From the NCBI GenBank assembly GCA_041748175.1, contig JBGTDU010000116.1, positions 1 through 15,590 of the forward strand: 15,590 nucleotides of DNA. The letters are read 5' to 3'. The notes beneath the pieces are model-generated. The model searched no databases. It was not told the origin of the DNA and was given only the letters and a program-made list of their open reading frames with translations. A program made the position numbers and the translations under genes. This DNA comes from JAHEJB01 sp041748175 (GTDB lineage Bacteria; Bacteroidota; Rhodothermia; Rhodothermales; Rubricoccaceae). How positions within the stretch are numbered: the stretch's first letter is position 1; every line of letters begins with the position of its first letter. Below are positions 1 to 7,292 of the stretch, piece after piece.

Positions 1-502
1 CAAGGTCGTGATCTAGGTCGTCCGAGAGTTCGAGAGTCGCGATGGGGCCGATGACTTTCCGGCCAAAGTCGAGTGCCACAAGGACGACCGGAACGTCAAC
101 GGCCCGCGCGATGTGATGGAAGCCTGTCTTCCATCGCTCCGTTCGTTTTCGCGTCCCCTCGGGCGCGACGCCCAGAACGAACGTGCTGTTCTCTCTGAAT
201 GCCCGAATGGCTTCGTCAACGAGTCCGTGGGCCGAATTTCGATCAACAGGAATGCCGCCCAGACGCCGGAGAATCCATCCCAGGGGTGGGCGAAACGCCT
301 CTTGTTTCGCAAAGAAGTTGATATCGAGGCGGAGGCGGAGAGCCGCCGCCAGCCCAACAATCGCGTCCCAGTTTGATGTGTGGGGTGCCGCAACGAGCAC
401 GAACTTTGGAATATCGGGGAAAGCGCCCTTCACACGCCATCCCAGGGTGCCGAGGATGACCTTTCCGAGAAGCTGCGCGGCCCAACCTCCGCGCCGCGAC
501 AT
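1..502 (-). CDS. Lysophospholipid acyltransferase family protein (PlsC-like), partial
   Basis: Reading the minus strand from an ATG at 502 gives an open frame of 167 codons with no stop, running off the left edge, so the C-terminus is missing. It has the acyltransferase signatures in order: HTSNWD at residues 41-46 (the HX4D catalytic motif), GGIPVDR at 82-88 and PEGTR at 114-118. Members of this family transfer an acyl chain from acyl-ACP or acyl-CoA to a lysophospholipid or similar acceptor at the inner membrane face. The spacing of motifs fits the short (about 200 residue) bacterial branch rather than long PlsC proteins; the acceptor cannot be told. A GTG at 553 would add 17 residues, but the ATG is preferred. 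It is divergent from the phosphatase gene at 736. Family call is firm, substrate unknown. Confidence 0.85.
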   Translation of the reverse strand, partial: MSRRGGWAAQLLGKVILGTLGWRVKGAFPDIPKFVLVAAPHTSNWDAIVGLAAALRLRLDINFFAKQEAFRPPLGWILRRLGGIPVDRNSAHGLVDEAIRAFRENSTFVLGVAPEGTRKRTERWKTGFHHIARAVDVPVVLVALDFGRKVIGPIATLELSDDLDHDL

Positions 503-735
503 CGACGGCGGTAGCTCCCTGAGTTCGGCGAGGTGGTAATTCGAATTGGACACAACCGGAAACTACTCGTTCAAAGTCACTCCTCTTTTAGAGATGCGGC
601 GCGATGGAGTAATCTCGTCGTCTAACACACAGAGCCCCGGAGAAACTCGCGTCGCAGACCCTGACGCTACAGCGCTGTGTTAACAATTCGATCCGCGCCT
701 TGCCTGAATGCAGCGGCGATGCCTACCCTTCCGCC
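503..735. other. Divergent intergenic region with two adjacent small palindromes
   Basis: This gap separates the divergent acyltransferase and Ppx/GppA genes and should contain both promoters. I see no convincing -35/-10 or Bacteroidota-type TAnnTTTG box. Two perfect palindromes lie side by side just before the phosphatase gene: ACAGCGCTGT at 669-678 and TGTTAACA at 678-685. Another, AATTCGAATT, is at 538-547. They could be operator half-sites or chance; nothing else recognisable is present. Confidence 0.25.
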
Positions 736-2397
736 ATGCCGGAAACATCTATGCAGCCGACGATCGTTCGCGTGACCATACCCGAAGGCCCGAGCGATGT
801 GCGACCGCCCGATCTGGTGGTCTCACGCCCGCCGTCCGAATATCGTGCGCCCGCGCCGGAAGCATTGCGCCTCTGCGTGGTCGACCTCGGAACCAACTCC
901 TTCCACGGCATCGTCGTGGACGCTTTCCCGGACGGTACGTTCGCCATCCTGGACCGGCAGAAGGAGATGGTTAAGCTCGGAGAGGGTGAGTTCGCGGAGC
1001 ACAAGCTCACCAAGCCGGCCATGAAGCGTGGCATGGTTGCCCTCCATGCCATCAAAGCGGTTGCGGAGGGTTGGGGAGTGAGCGCCTACGTCGCGTGCGC
1101 GACCAGCGCCATCCGTGAGGCCTCGAACGGTGGCCAGTTCATCGACCGAATTCGCCGCGAAACCGGGATTGTGGTTCGGCCAATTGCAGGGGAAACGGAG
1201 GCCCACCTGATCTATCTCGCCGTCAGCCACTTCGTCGACCTTTCGGAGCCGTCGCTTCTTGTGGATATCGGCGGCGGGTCGGTGGAGTTCATCCTGGCCG
1301 ACGCCAACGGACCCCACATGCTGGTTTCGTTGCCCCTTGGTGTCCAGCGCCTGACCGAGCAGTTCATCACCACCGATCCCGTCAACCGAACCGAGTTCCG
1401 AGCGCTGCGCGATTACGTCCGGGAGCAACTCGGGGAGGTGTTTGCAGAAGCGAAGAAGCGTAGTGTGCGGCGGGTAGTCGGTTCCTCCGGGACACTGCTG
1501 AGCATTGCAGGCGTGGCCGCCGCCTCGGCCGGCGACATGGATTCGCCCGTTTTCGACCAGACATTTGATGCCGCGCACGTCCGTGAGGTGACGCATCGAA
1601 TTATGGATTCTGATCGCGAAAAGCGGCTGAACACGCCGGGCATTGAGGAGCGCCGCGCCGACCAAATCGTAGCCGGCGCCATCCTTCTCGATGTAATCCT
1701 CAAAGATCTCGGTATCGAACGGTACGTCGTCTCGCCCGACGCGCTGCGTGAAGGCATCGTCATTGAGTACGTGGCGCATGAGCTGAAATGGATCCGTCGC
1801 CTCTCGCCATACCGAACGCGCCGCGAACAGTCGGTGCGCGAGCTGGCGCTGCGGCTTCGCTTCGATCAGGTTCACGCGGAGCACGTGGCGGGGTTGTCGC
1901 TGCAACTGTTCGATGCGGCGGTTGCCTTGCACGGCAGGGGAAATGATGAGCGTGAGCTTCTAGAGTTTGCAGCCATCCTGCACGATATCGGCTATGCGAT
2001 CAGCCGACGAAATCACCACAAACACGCCCTGTATATCATTCAGGAGGCGGATTTGCAGGGCTTCACGCCTGACGAGAAGGCCATCGTCGCCAACGTGGCG
2101 CGCTACCACCGCGCCGGTGTTCCGAAGCCGACACACACAGAATTTCAGCGGTTGAGTGCGGATCAGAAACGGCTCGTTCTCGAGCTTTCCTCGTTCCTCC
2201 GCCTGGCCAATGGCCTCGACCGCAGCCACCTCCGAAACGTTACCCGTCTTGTTCCAAGCCTGAGCGACGACCGCTTCGTCCTGAAACTGATCACAAGCGC
2301 CGATCCAACGCTCGACGTGTGGGCGGCCACGCAGGGGGCCGAGCTCTTCGAGACCGTCTTCCACAAGCCCGTGCGGATTGAGGTCGCAGCGGCGTGA
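736..2397 (+). CDS. Ppx/GppA family phosphatase with C-terminal HD-type domain
   Basis: This enzyme is expected to hydrolyse inorganic polyphosphate and/or pppGpp, linking phosphate storage and stringent response in the cytoplasm. Domains seen: an ASKHA-fold Ppx/GppA module at about residues 46-345 with DLGTNSFH (50-57), ATSAIRE (122-128), the AGETEA segment holding the likely catalytic glutamate (151-156) and the second phosphate loop DIGGGS (177-182); then an HD-like helical module at about 365-520 with LHDIGY (415-420) and a His cluster NHHKHA near 428. Length (553 residues) is typical of full-length Ppx such as the E. coli enzyme (about 510). The frame is open from a TTG at 700, but I chose the ATG at 736 because the first 40 residues are a non-conserved Pro-rich leader; ATG 751 is also possible. 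Ppx and GppA cannot be separated by sequence inspection, so no symbol is given. Confidence 0.92.
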   Translation: MPETSMQPTIVRVTIPEGPSDVRPPDLVVSRPPSEYRAPAPEALRLCVVDLGTNSFHGIVVDAFPDGTFAILDRQKEMVKLGEGEFAEHKLTKPAMKRGMVALHAIKAVAEGWGVSAYVACATSAIREASNGGQFIDRIRRETGIVVRPIAGETEAHLIYLAVSHFVDLSEPSLLVDIGGGSVEFILADANGPHMLVSLPLGVQRLTEQFITTDPVNRTEFRALRDYVREQLGEVFAEAKKRSVRRVVGSSGTLLSIAGVAAASAGDMDSPVFDQTFDAAHVREVTHRIMDSDREKRLNTPGIEERRADQIVAGAILLDVILKDLGIERYVVSPDALREGIVIEYVAHELKWIRRLSPYRTRREQSVRELALRLRFDQVHAEHVAGLSLQLFDAAVALHGRGNDERELLEFAAILHDIGYAISRRNHHKHALYIIQEADLQGFTPDEKAIVANVARYHRAGVPKPTHTEFQRLSADQKRLVLELSSFLRLANGLDRSHLRNVTRLVPSLSDDRFVLKLITSADPTLDVWAATQGAELFETVFHKPVRIEVAAA

Positions 2398-2567
2398 TCC
2401 GCATTGCCCCGGGCAATCGACAAAGTCCACGAGCGACTGAAAGGTTTTCACACGATTGCTACGCGGGGGATGGGTGATCAGGGTAATTTCGAGCGCCTGC
2501 CGGGTGCCCATGGCGGTTCGATTCGCCCCCGCTATCTGGTCGCAGCCGATCTCGCCCCTCGCCCGCC

Positions 2568-3077
2568 ATGCTGGAAACATTTTTGTTTTTCCTGTTCGCC
2601 GTCGTTGCGGTGGTTGGCGCATTGGGGATGCTGATTGCTCGGAATCCGGTGTCGAGCGCGCTGTGGATGATCATGACGCTGTTCGCCATCGCGTGCCTGT
2701 ACATCACGCTGAGCGCAGAGTTCATCGGCGTCATTCAGGTGCTGGTCTACGCGGGGGCCATCATGGTCCTCTTCCTGTTTGTGATCATGCTTTTGAACCT
2801 CGAATCGCTGCCGAGCCTGGGCGCGATGGATTGGAAGAACGTGGTTGCGTTCGCGCTTGGAATTGCGGTTCTCGCGCAAATCCTCGCAGTGATCTCGCTT
2901 CGACTCGATGTGATGCCGGTTGCGATCTCGTCCGCCGAAGCCGCCGATGCCACGAGCGCAACCAACATCGGGATCGCGCTGCTTACGGAGCACGCTTTCT
3001 CGCTGGAGATCATAGGTGTGCTGCTCCTCGCCGCTACAGTTGGCGCAGTGATGCTAGCGAAGAAAAAGTTCGTTTGA
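2568..3077 (+). CDS. nuoJ: NADH-quinone oxidoreductase subunit J
   Basis: Membrane subunit of respiratory complex I (Nqo10, ND6 homologue), one of the three small subunits that connect the quinone site to the antiporter-like subunits. The 169-residue product is almost wholly hydrophobic with five likely membrane helices. The diagnostic third helix reads IQVLVYAGAIMVLFLFVIML from residue 56, containing the conserved tyrosine (Y61) and the pi-bulge region, and RNPVSSALW lies in the loop after the first helix. The tail KKKF is cytoplasmic in type. The start ATG has no Shine-Dalgarno sequence. It is the first nuo gene here, 170 bases after the phosphatase gene, with no nuoI or nuoH ahead of it, so this operon begins at nuoJ. 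The operon promoter should lie in 2398-2567 but I cannot identify it. Confidence 0.96.
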   Translation: MLETFLFFLFAVVAVVGALGMLIARNPVSSALWMIMTLFAIACLYITLSAEFIGVIQVLVYAGAIMVLFLFVIMLLNLESLPSLGAMDWKNVVAFALGIAVLAQILAVISLRLDVMPVAISSAEAADATSATNIGIALLTEHAFSLEIIGVLLLAATVGAVMLAKKKFV

Positions 3078-3127
3078 ACGAGAGCGCAATGCGTATTCCG
3101 TATCAGATCATTCGACCTGGCACATTC

Positions 3128-3162
3128 TACGCACTATGCACTACGCAATACGCACTATGCAA
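3128..3162 (+). repeat. Five tandem heptamers carrying the nuoK start codon
   Basis: Five consecutive 7-base units: TACGCAC, TATGCAC, TACGCAA, TACGCAC, TATGCAA (consensus TAYGCAM). Units 2 and 5 each contain an ATG in the nuoK frame (3136 and 3157), because three heptamers equal seven codons. The same family of units recurs before nuoL at 3516-3536. Heptameric short tandem repeats between genes are known in cyanobacteria and other phyla; whether this one is dispersed in this genome cannot be seen from one window. Confidence 0.85.
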
Positions 3163-3462
3163 TTAGCCCTCAACTGGTACCTCTCGCTAAGCGCCATCCT
3201 GTTTGTGATTGGCGTGCTGGGTGTACTTGTTCGGCGCAACGCGATCGTCATTTTCCTCTCGATCGAGCTGATGCTGAACGCTGCGAACCTCGCGCTTGTG
3301 GCGTTTAGCCAAACATTTGCCGACGTAAACGGGCAAGTTCTCGTCTTTTTTGTGATGAGTGTGGCGGCGGCGGAAGCGGCCGTTGGACTGGCCATCATCA
3401 TCGCACTCTTCCGCAACAAGGAAACGGTCAATGTGGATGAAATAAGCCTGTTCAGGGGCTGA
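3157..3462 (+). CDS. nuoK: NADH-quinone oxidoreductase subunit K
   Basis: Small membrane subunit of complex I (Nqo11, ND4L homologue). With the start at 3157 the product has 101 residues, the usual NuoK length (E. coli 100). It shows three membrane helices and the two conserved intramembrane glutamates of the proton path: E37 in LSIELMLNAANL and E73 in AAAEAAVGLAI, matching E. coli E36 and E72. An in-frame ATG at 3136 would add only seven residues encoded by the heptamer repeat (MHYAIRT), which has no counterpart in the family, so 3157 is preferred. Both candidate starts are supplied by the tandem repeat at 3128-3162. Gap to nuoJ is 79 bases and to nuoL 82 bases, wider than is usual for nuo operons, where these genes often touch or overlap. 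Confidence 0.95.
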   Translation: MQLALNWYLSLSAILFVIGVLGVLVRRNAIVIFLSIELMLNAANLALVAFSQTFADVNGQVLVFFVMSVAAAEAAVGLAIIIALFRNKETVNVDEISLFRG

Positions 3463-3515
3463 CGCCCCACATTGATGCGTGTAGCGGAATCGTTGAGGAT
3501 CTCCTCTTCAGCCGA

Positions 3516-3536
3516 TACGCAATACGAACTACGCAA
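3516..3536 (+). repeat. Three tandem heptamers upstream of nuoL
   Basis: Units TACGCAA, TACGAAC and TACGCAA, the same family as the array at 3128-3162, ending eight bases before the nuoL start codon. It occupies the position where a ribosome binding site would be. Confidence 0.75.
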
Positions 3537-3544
3537 TAAACTGC

Positions 3545-5611
3545 ATGTCAACTTCAGTACTTCTCATTCTTCTCCTTCCACTGGCGCTTTCGGCGTTTAA
3601 TGGATTGATGGGCCTGTTCGTGCCGGCTTACAGGAAAAATGAGTGGTTGATCGGCGGACTGGGCACACTGGCAGTGGCAATTCCCTTCGCCCTGACGGTG
3701 AGACTGTTCCTCGGATTCCATGGCGAGCCGGAAGTAGCGAGCTACTTCACCTGGATAGCCGCAGGCGATCTGCGGATCGAGTTCGCCTACCGCATCGATC
3801 AGCTGTCGTTGGTGATGACGCTTATTGTAACAGGCGTCGGCGCACTGATTCACCTGTATTCGATCGGGTATATGCATGGCGATTCGGGGTATTGGCGGTT
3901 TTTCCCATACCTGAATCTGTTCATCTTCGCGATGCTCAATCTCGTGCTCGCGGAGAATCTGCTTGTACTGTTCCTCGGGTGGGAGGGTGTCGGGCTGTGC
4001 TCCTACTTGCTCATCGGTTTTTGGTACACCGATTTGAAGAACTCCGCCGCTGCGAACAAGGCGTTCATCGTCAACCGCATTGGCGATTTTGCCTTTCTGC
4101 TAGCGCTGTTCATCATTTTCGCCGTCGTTACCGAGAAGACCGACGGAGCGTTTGGCTTCGACTTCACCACGCTCCTCGCGCCAGAGACGCTTGGCCTGTT
4201 TGGTGCCGGGACGCTCATGGCCGTAGCCCTTCTATTCTTCGTTGGCGCAACGGGGAAGAGCGCCCAGATCCCGCTGTTCGTGTGGCTTCCAGACGCCATG
4301 GCTGGCCCCACGCCTGTATCCGCGCTCATCCACGCCGCCACGATGGTGACGAGCGGCCTGTATCTGCTGGCGCGCCTCAGCCCCATGGTCCTCATGGCGC
4401 CAACCGCGATGACCATCATCGCAATAGTCGGCGCGATGACGGCGATCATGGCGGCGACAATCGCCATCACCCAGAACGACATAAAGCGAGTCCTGGCTTA
4501 CTCGACCGTAAGCCAGCTCGGCTACATGTTTCTTGCGGCAGGCGTTGGTGCCTATTTCGTGGCCATTTTCCATGTGATGACGCACGCATTTTTCAAGGCT
4601 TGTCTCTTCCTTGGTTCCGGCTCCGTCATACACGGGATGCATGAGGTTCAACACGAACTGGAGCACAAAGGATTGCTCGGATCGCACGGAGCGACCATTG
4701 AGGACGATCCCCTCAAAACCGTAGACCTGCCCTATGACGGCGACTTCGACGCGCAGGACATGCGGACGATGGGAGGCCTGAAGCGCTTCATGCCGGTTAC
4801 TCGGTGGACGTTCCTCATCGCCACGCTGGCCATTGCAGGGATTCCGCCGCTGGCGGGTTTCTTCTCGAAGGACGAGATCCTATTCAAAGCGTTTGAATTG
4901 GGCTACAACGGTCAGATTTGGGGCTACATCGTGTGGATTGTTGGCGTAGCAACAGCGGTCCTGACCGCGATTTATATGACCCGCGCTTACCTCCTTACCT
5001 TCGAGGGCACGCCGCGCTGGCCCGACGCGATGGACTCGCAGCCTCACGAAAGCCCGTGGACGATGACGGTGCCGCTTGTGGTCTTGGCAGCCCTTTCAGT
5101 GGTGGGTGGGTTCGTTGGGCTGCCCGCCGTTCTGGGCGGGAGCAAGATCCACCATTTCCTCGTGCACGACGGGCGCGGCCCGGTTGCCGCGCCACATCAC
5201 GAGCTCCACGTTCCCGTTTCTATCGAGTGGGGTTTGCTGTTTCTCGGCATGGCCATCGCCGCGGCCGGTGTGCTGTTCGCCTGGTTTGTGATTCGCTGGG
5301 GATCGCGCGGCCCCGAGGCCGATACCAGCATCCGACGTTTCTTCGGACCGCTCTACGGCACATTCTCCCGCAAGTACTCGGTGGATGAGCTCTATCAGAA
5401 AGTGATCGTCAACCCTGTCGTGAACGGGGCGCGCCGCGTCTTTGCACCTTTCGATCAGAACGCGGTTGATGGCGCGGTGAATGGCGTGGCAAAGCTCGTG
5501 CAGGATATTGCACTTCGCTTACGCGGCGTGCAAACCGGCGTCGTTCAACACTACGCGCTCGCTTTCGTGTTCGGTGTCGCCGTTGTTCTTGCACTAATGC
5601 TCCTCAGGTAG
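3545..5611 (+). CDS. nuoL: NADH-quinone oxidoreductase subunit L
   Basis: Distal antiporter-like subunit of complex I (Nqo12, ND5 homologue), 688 residues with about 15-16 membrane helices and a C-terminal section (from about 590) fitting the lateral amphipathic helix region. Key charged residues are present: E147 in GWEGVG, D181 in NRIGDFAF, K238 in GATGKSAQ, H263 in SALIHAATMV, and K442 in GFFSKDEI, equivalent to E. coli E144, D178, K229, H254 and K399. The spacing K238-K442 is 204 residues against 170 in E. coli, which locates an extra loop of about 34 residues at about 363-410, acidic and His-containing (IEDDPLKTVDLPYDGDFDAQ). Its TAG stop lies inside the palindromic element at 5608-5659. 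No Shine-Dalgarno; the start ATG follows a heptamer repeat. Confidence 0.97.
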   Translation: MSTSVLLILLLPLALSAFNGLMGLFVPAYRKNEWLIGGLGTLAVAIPFALTVRLFLGFHGEPEVASYFTWIAAGDLRIEFAYRIDQLSLVMTLIVTGVGALIHLYSIGYMHGDSGYWRFFPYLNLFIFAMLNLVLAENLLVLFLGWEGVGLCSYLLIGFWYTDLKNSAAANKAFIVNRIGDFAFLLALFIIFAVVTEKTDGAFGFDFTTLLAPETLGLFGAGTLMAVALLFFVGATGKSAQIPLFVWLPDAMAGPTPVSALIHAATMVTSGLYLLARLSPMVLMAPTAMTIIAIVGAMTAIMAATIAITQNDIKRVLAYSTVSQLGYMFLAAGVGAYFVAIFHVMTHAFFKACLFLGSGSVIHGMHEVQHELEHKGLLGSHGATIEDDPLKTVDLPYDGDFDAQDMRTMGGLKRFMPVTRWTFLIATLAIAGIPPLAGFFSKDEILFKAFELGYNGQIWGYIVWIVGVATAVLTAIYMTRAYLLTFEGTPRWPDAMDSQPHESPWTMTVPLVVLAALSVVGGFVGLPAVLGGSKIHHFLVHDGRGPVAAPHHELHVPVSIEWGLLFLGMAIAAAGVLFAWFVIRWGSRGPEADTSIRRFFGPLYGTFSRKYSVDELYQKVIVNPVVNGARRVFAPFDQNAVDGAVNGVAKLVQDIALRLRGVQTGVVQHYALAFVFGVAVVLALMLLR

Positions 5612-5659
5612 GGGCGGACCGGTGGTCCGCCCGAGGGTGAGCCAACGGCTCACCCCTAC
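5608..5659. repeat. Double-hairpin palindromic element between nuoL and nuoM
   Basis: Two perfect 9-bp hairpins with 3-base loops sit in a row: GGGCGGACC (5612-5620) with GGTCCGCCC (5624-5632), and GGGTGAGCC (5635-5643) with GGCTCACCC (5647-5655). An outer pair, GTAGGGG (5608-5614) and CCCCTAC (5653-5659), encloses both and competes with the inner stems for three bases, giving a cloverleaf-like fold. Its first bases include the TAG stop of nuoL. It resembles REP/MITE-like intergenic palindromes of the GTAGGGGCG...CCCCTAC type that I recall from several phyla. There is no T-run, so it is not an intrinsic terminator. Confidence 0.8.
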
Positions 5660-5671
5660 AAAATCCACCCG

Positions 5672-7276
5672 ATGAACGTTCTCTCTTCCATCCCCCACAT
5701 CGTCTCGCTGGTGATCTTCCTCCCAGCGGTGGGTGCGTTGCTGGCGCTCGTTGTGCCGGGCGACAATGGCGTCAAGTGGACAGCGCTCGTAACGACCGTC
5801 ATCACGTTTCTGCTGTCGTTGGGGCTGTACGCAGGTTTTGACCCGAGCGCAAGCACGGCGGAAGCTCCGCAGCTCATGGAGCACCTCAACTGGTTCCCGG
5901 GCGTCAACGTGTCGTACTTCGTGGGCGTCGACGGGCTGAACCTGCTGCTGGCCATGCTCACCACGCTGCTGGGGCCAATCATCATCCTCTCGTCGTGGAC
6001 GTACATCGGTAAGCAGATCCGCGGCTACTATTCGCTGATGTTGTTGTTGCAGACGGGCGTACTCGGGGTGTTTCTCTCGTTCGACCTCGTGCTCTTCTAC
6101 GTGTTTTTCGAGATCACGCTAATCCCGATGTACTTCATCATCGGGATCTGGGGCGGCGAGAACAGGGTCTACGCAGCCCTCAAGTTTGTTCTCTACACGC
6201 TCGTCGGCTCGCTTCTGATGCTCGTCGGCGTCCTGTGGCTCGGCTTTGCCGCGGGCGACGCCGTCAATGGTGGCGTTTTCACAGCCGACTGGTACCAACT
6301 CGTTAGCTATGGTGTGCCACTCGGCGCCCAAGGCTGGCTGTTCTTCCTCTTCCTGCTGGCGTTCGCCATCAAGGTGCCGCTGTTTCCGTTCCATACGTGG
6401 CTTCCGGATGCTCACGTGCAAGCACCCACGGGCGGCTCGGTGGTGCTGGCGGGCGTGCTTCTGAAGATGGGCACGTACGGGCTGATCCGCTTCACGATCC
6501 CCTTCTTCCCGAACGCGGCCCAGCAGTTCGCGCCGTTGTTGGCCGTGCTGGCCGTCATCGGCATTATTTACGGGGCGTTGGTTGCGTTCGCACAAGAGGA
6601 CGCCAAAAAGCTCATCGCCTACTCCTCGGTAAGCCACCTTGGCTTTGTGGTTCTTGGTCTTTTTGCTATGACCACAGAGGCTGTTCAGGGCGCGATGTTC
6701 CAGATGGTGAACCATGGCATTTCGACCGGCGCGCTCTTCCTTCTGGTAGGGATGCTCTACGAGCGCCGCCACACGCGCGAAATGTCAGATTTTGGCGGCC
6801 TCGCCAAATCGGTCCCGGTGCTGACGTTCTTTATGATGCTCACGGTGTTTGCCTCTGCGGGGCTGCCGGGTCTCAATGGTTTTGTGGGTGAGTTCCTAAT
6901 CCTCATCGGCTCGTGGAAGAGCTCGATGTTCAATGGATCGCTCGTTATTCTGGCCACAACAGGCGTAATACTCGCGGCTGTTTATCTCCTGTGGATGGTT
7001 TACCGTACGTTCTTCGGCGAACTGACGCACGAAGAAAACCGCACAATGAAGGATCTCAATTTTAGGGAACTCGGGCTGTTGATTCCGTTGGCCGTGCTAA
7101 TGGTGTGGCTTGGGCTGGGACCTGCACCCTTTCTCGACAAGAGCGAGGCGGCGGTGCGGTCCATCCTTGAAATCACGCAGGTCAAGGCGGAGGCGGTTGA
7201 GGCCGCGGCCGACCAACCCGATGCCATCGTACGGGTGCCGTTACGCTGGCCCGATGCCGTCGCTGCTACGCAATGA
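5672..7276 (+). CDS. nuoM: NADH-quinone oxidoreductase subunit M
   Basis: Antiporter-like proton-pumping subunit of complex I (Nqo13, ND4 homologue), 534 residues and about 14 membrane helices. Conserved channel residues are all seen: E147 in FFEITLIPMY, K234 in FAIKVPLFPFHTWLPDAH, K265 in LLKMGTYG and E407 in GFVGEFLIL, corresponding to E. coli E144, K234, K265 and E407. The C-terminal 30 residues are Ala/Glu-rich and look non-conserved. The gene follows nuoL by 60 bases, all but about a dozen of which form the palindromic element; its ATG is preceded by ACAAAATCCACCCG with no Shine-Dalgarno. It is followed at 16 bases by the antiporter gene, consistent with one transcript. Confidence 0.97.
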   Translation: MNVLSSIPHIVSLVIFLPAVGALLALVVPGDNGVKWTALVTTVITFLLSLGLYAGFDPSASTAEAPQLMEHLNWFPGVNVSYFVGVDGLNLLLAMLTTLLGPIIILSSWTYIGKQIRGYYSLMLLLQTGVLGVFLSFDLVLFYVFFEITLIPMYFIIGIWGGENRVYAALKFVLYTLVGSLLMLVGVLWLGFAAGDAVNGGVFTADWYQLVSYGVPLGAQGWLFFLFLLAFAIKVPLFPFHTWLPDAHVQAPTGGSVVLAGVLLKMGTYGLIRFTIPFFPNAAQQFAPLLAVLAVIGIIYGALVAFAQEDAKKLIAYSSVSHLGFVVLGLFAMTTEAVQGAMFQMVNHGISTGALFLLVGMLYERRHTREMSDFGGLAKSVPVLTFFMMLTVFASAGLPGLNGFVGEFLILIGSWKSSMFNGSLVILATTGVILAAVYLLWMVYRTFFGELTHEENRTMKDLNFRELGLLIPLAVLMVWLGLGPAPFLDKSEAAVRSILEITQVKAEAVEAAADQPDAIVRVPLRWPDAVAATQ

Positions 7277-7292
7277 GCCAATAATGGCCTGA

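Noticed and set aside
538..547. AATTCGAATT palindrome as an operator
   Set aside because: Short and isolated, close to the acyltransferase start; no further support.
700..735. TTG start for the Ppx/GppA protein
   Set aside because: Rare start codon without supporting context; the added 12 residues are not conserved. Not fully excluded.
823..1932. 369-codon open frame on the minus strand
   Set aside because: It is antisense to the Ppx/GppA gene, whose motifs are intact; long antisense frames are expected in high-GC DNA, and the translation shows no recognisable domain.
2484..2491. Bacteroidota-type -7 box (TAATTTCG) for the nuo operon
   Set aside because: One mismatch to TAnnTTTG and the nearest TTG is about 25 bases away, too far for the -33 element.
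3128..3162. CRISPR array
   Set aside because: Units are 7 bases in direct tandem with no spacers.
2456..3166. 236-codon plus-strand frame overlapping nuoJ
   Set aside because: Its translation is Arg/His/Cys-rich without domains and it overlaps nuoJ in another frame.
5612..5655. Intrinsic terminator between nuoL and nuoM
   Set aside because: Stems are strong but no T-run follows, and the operon clearly continues.
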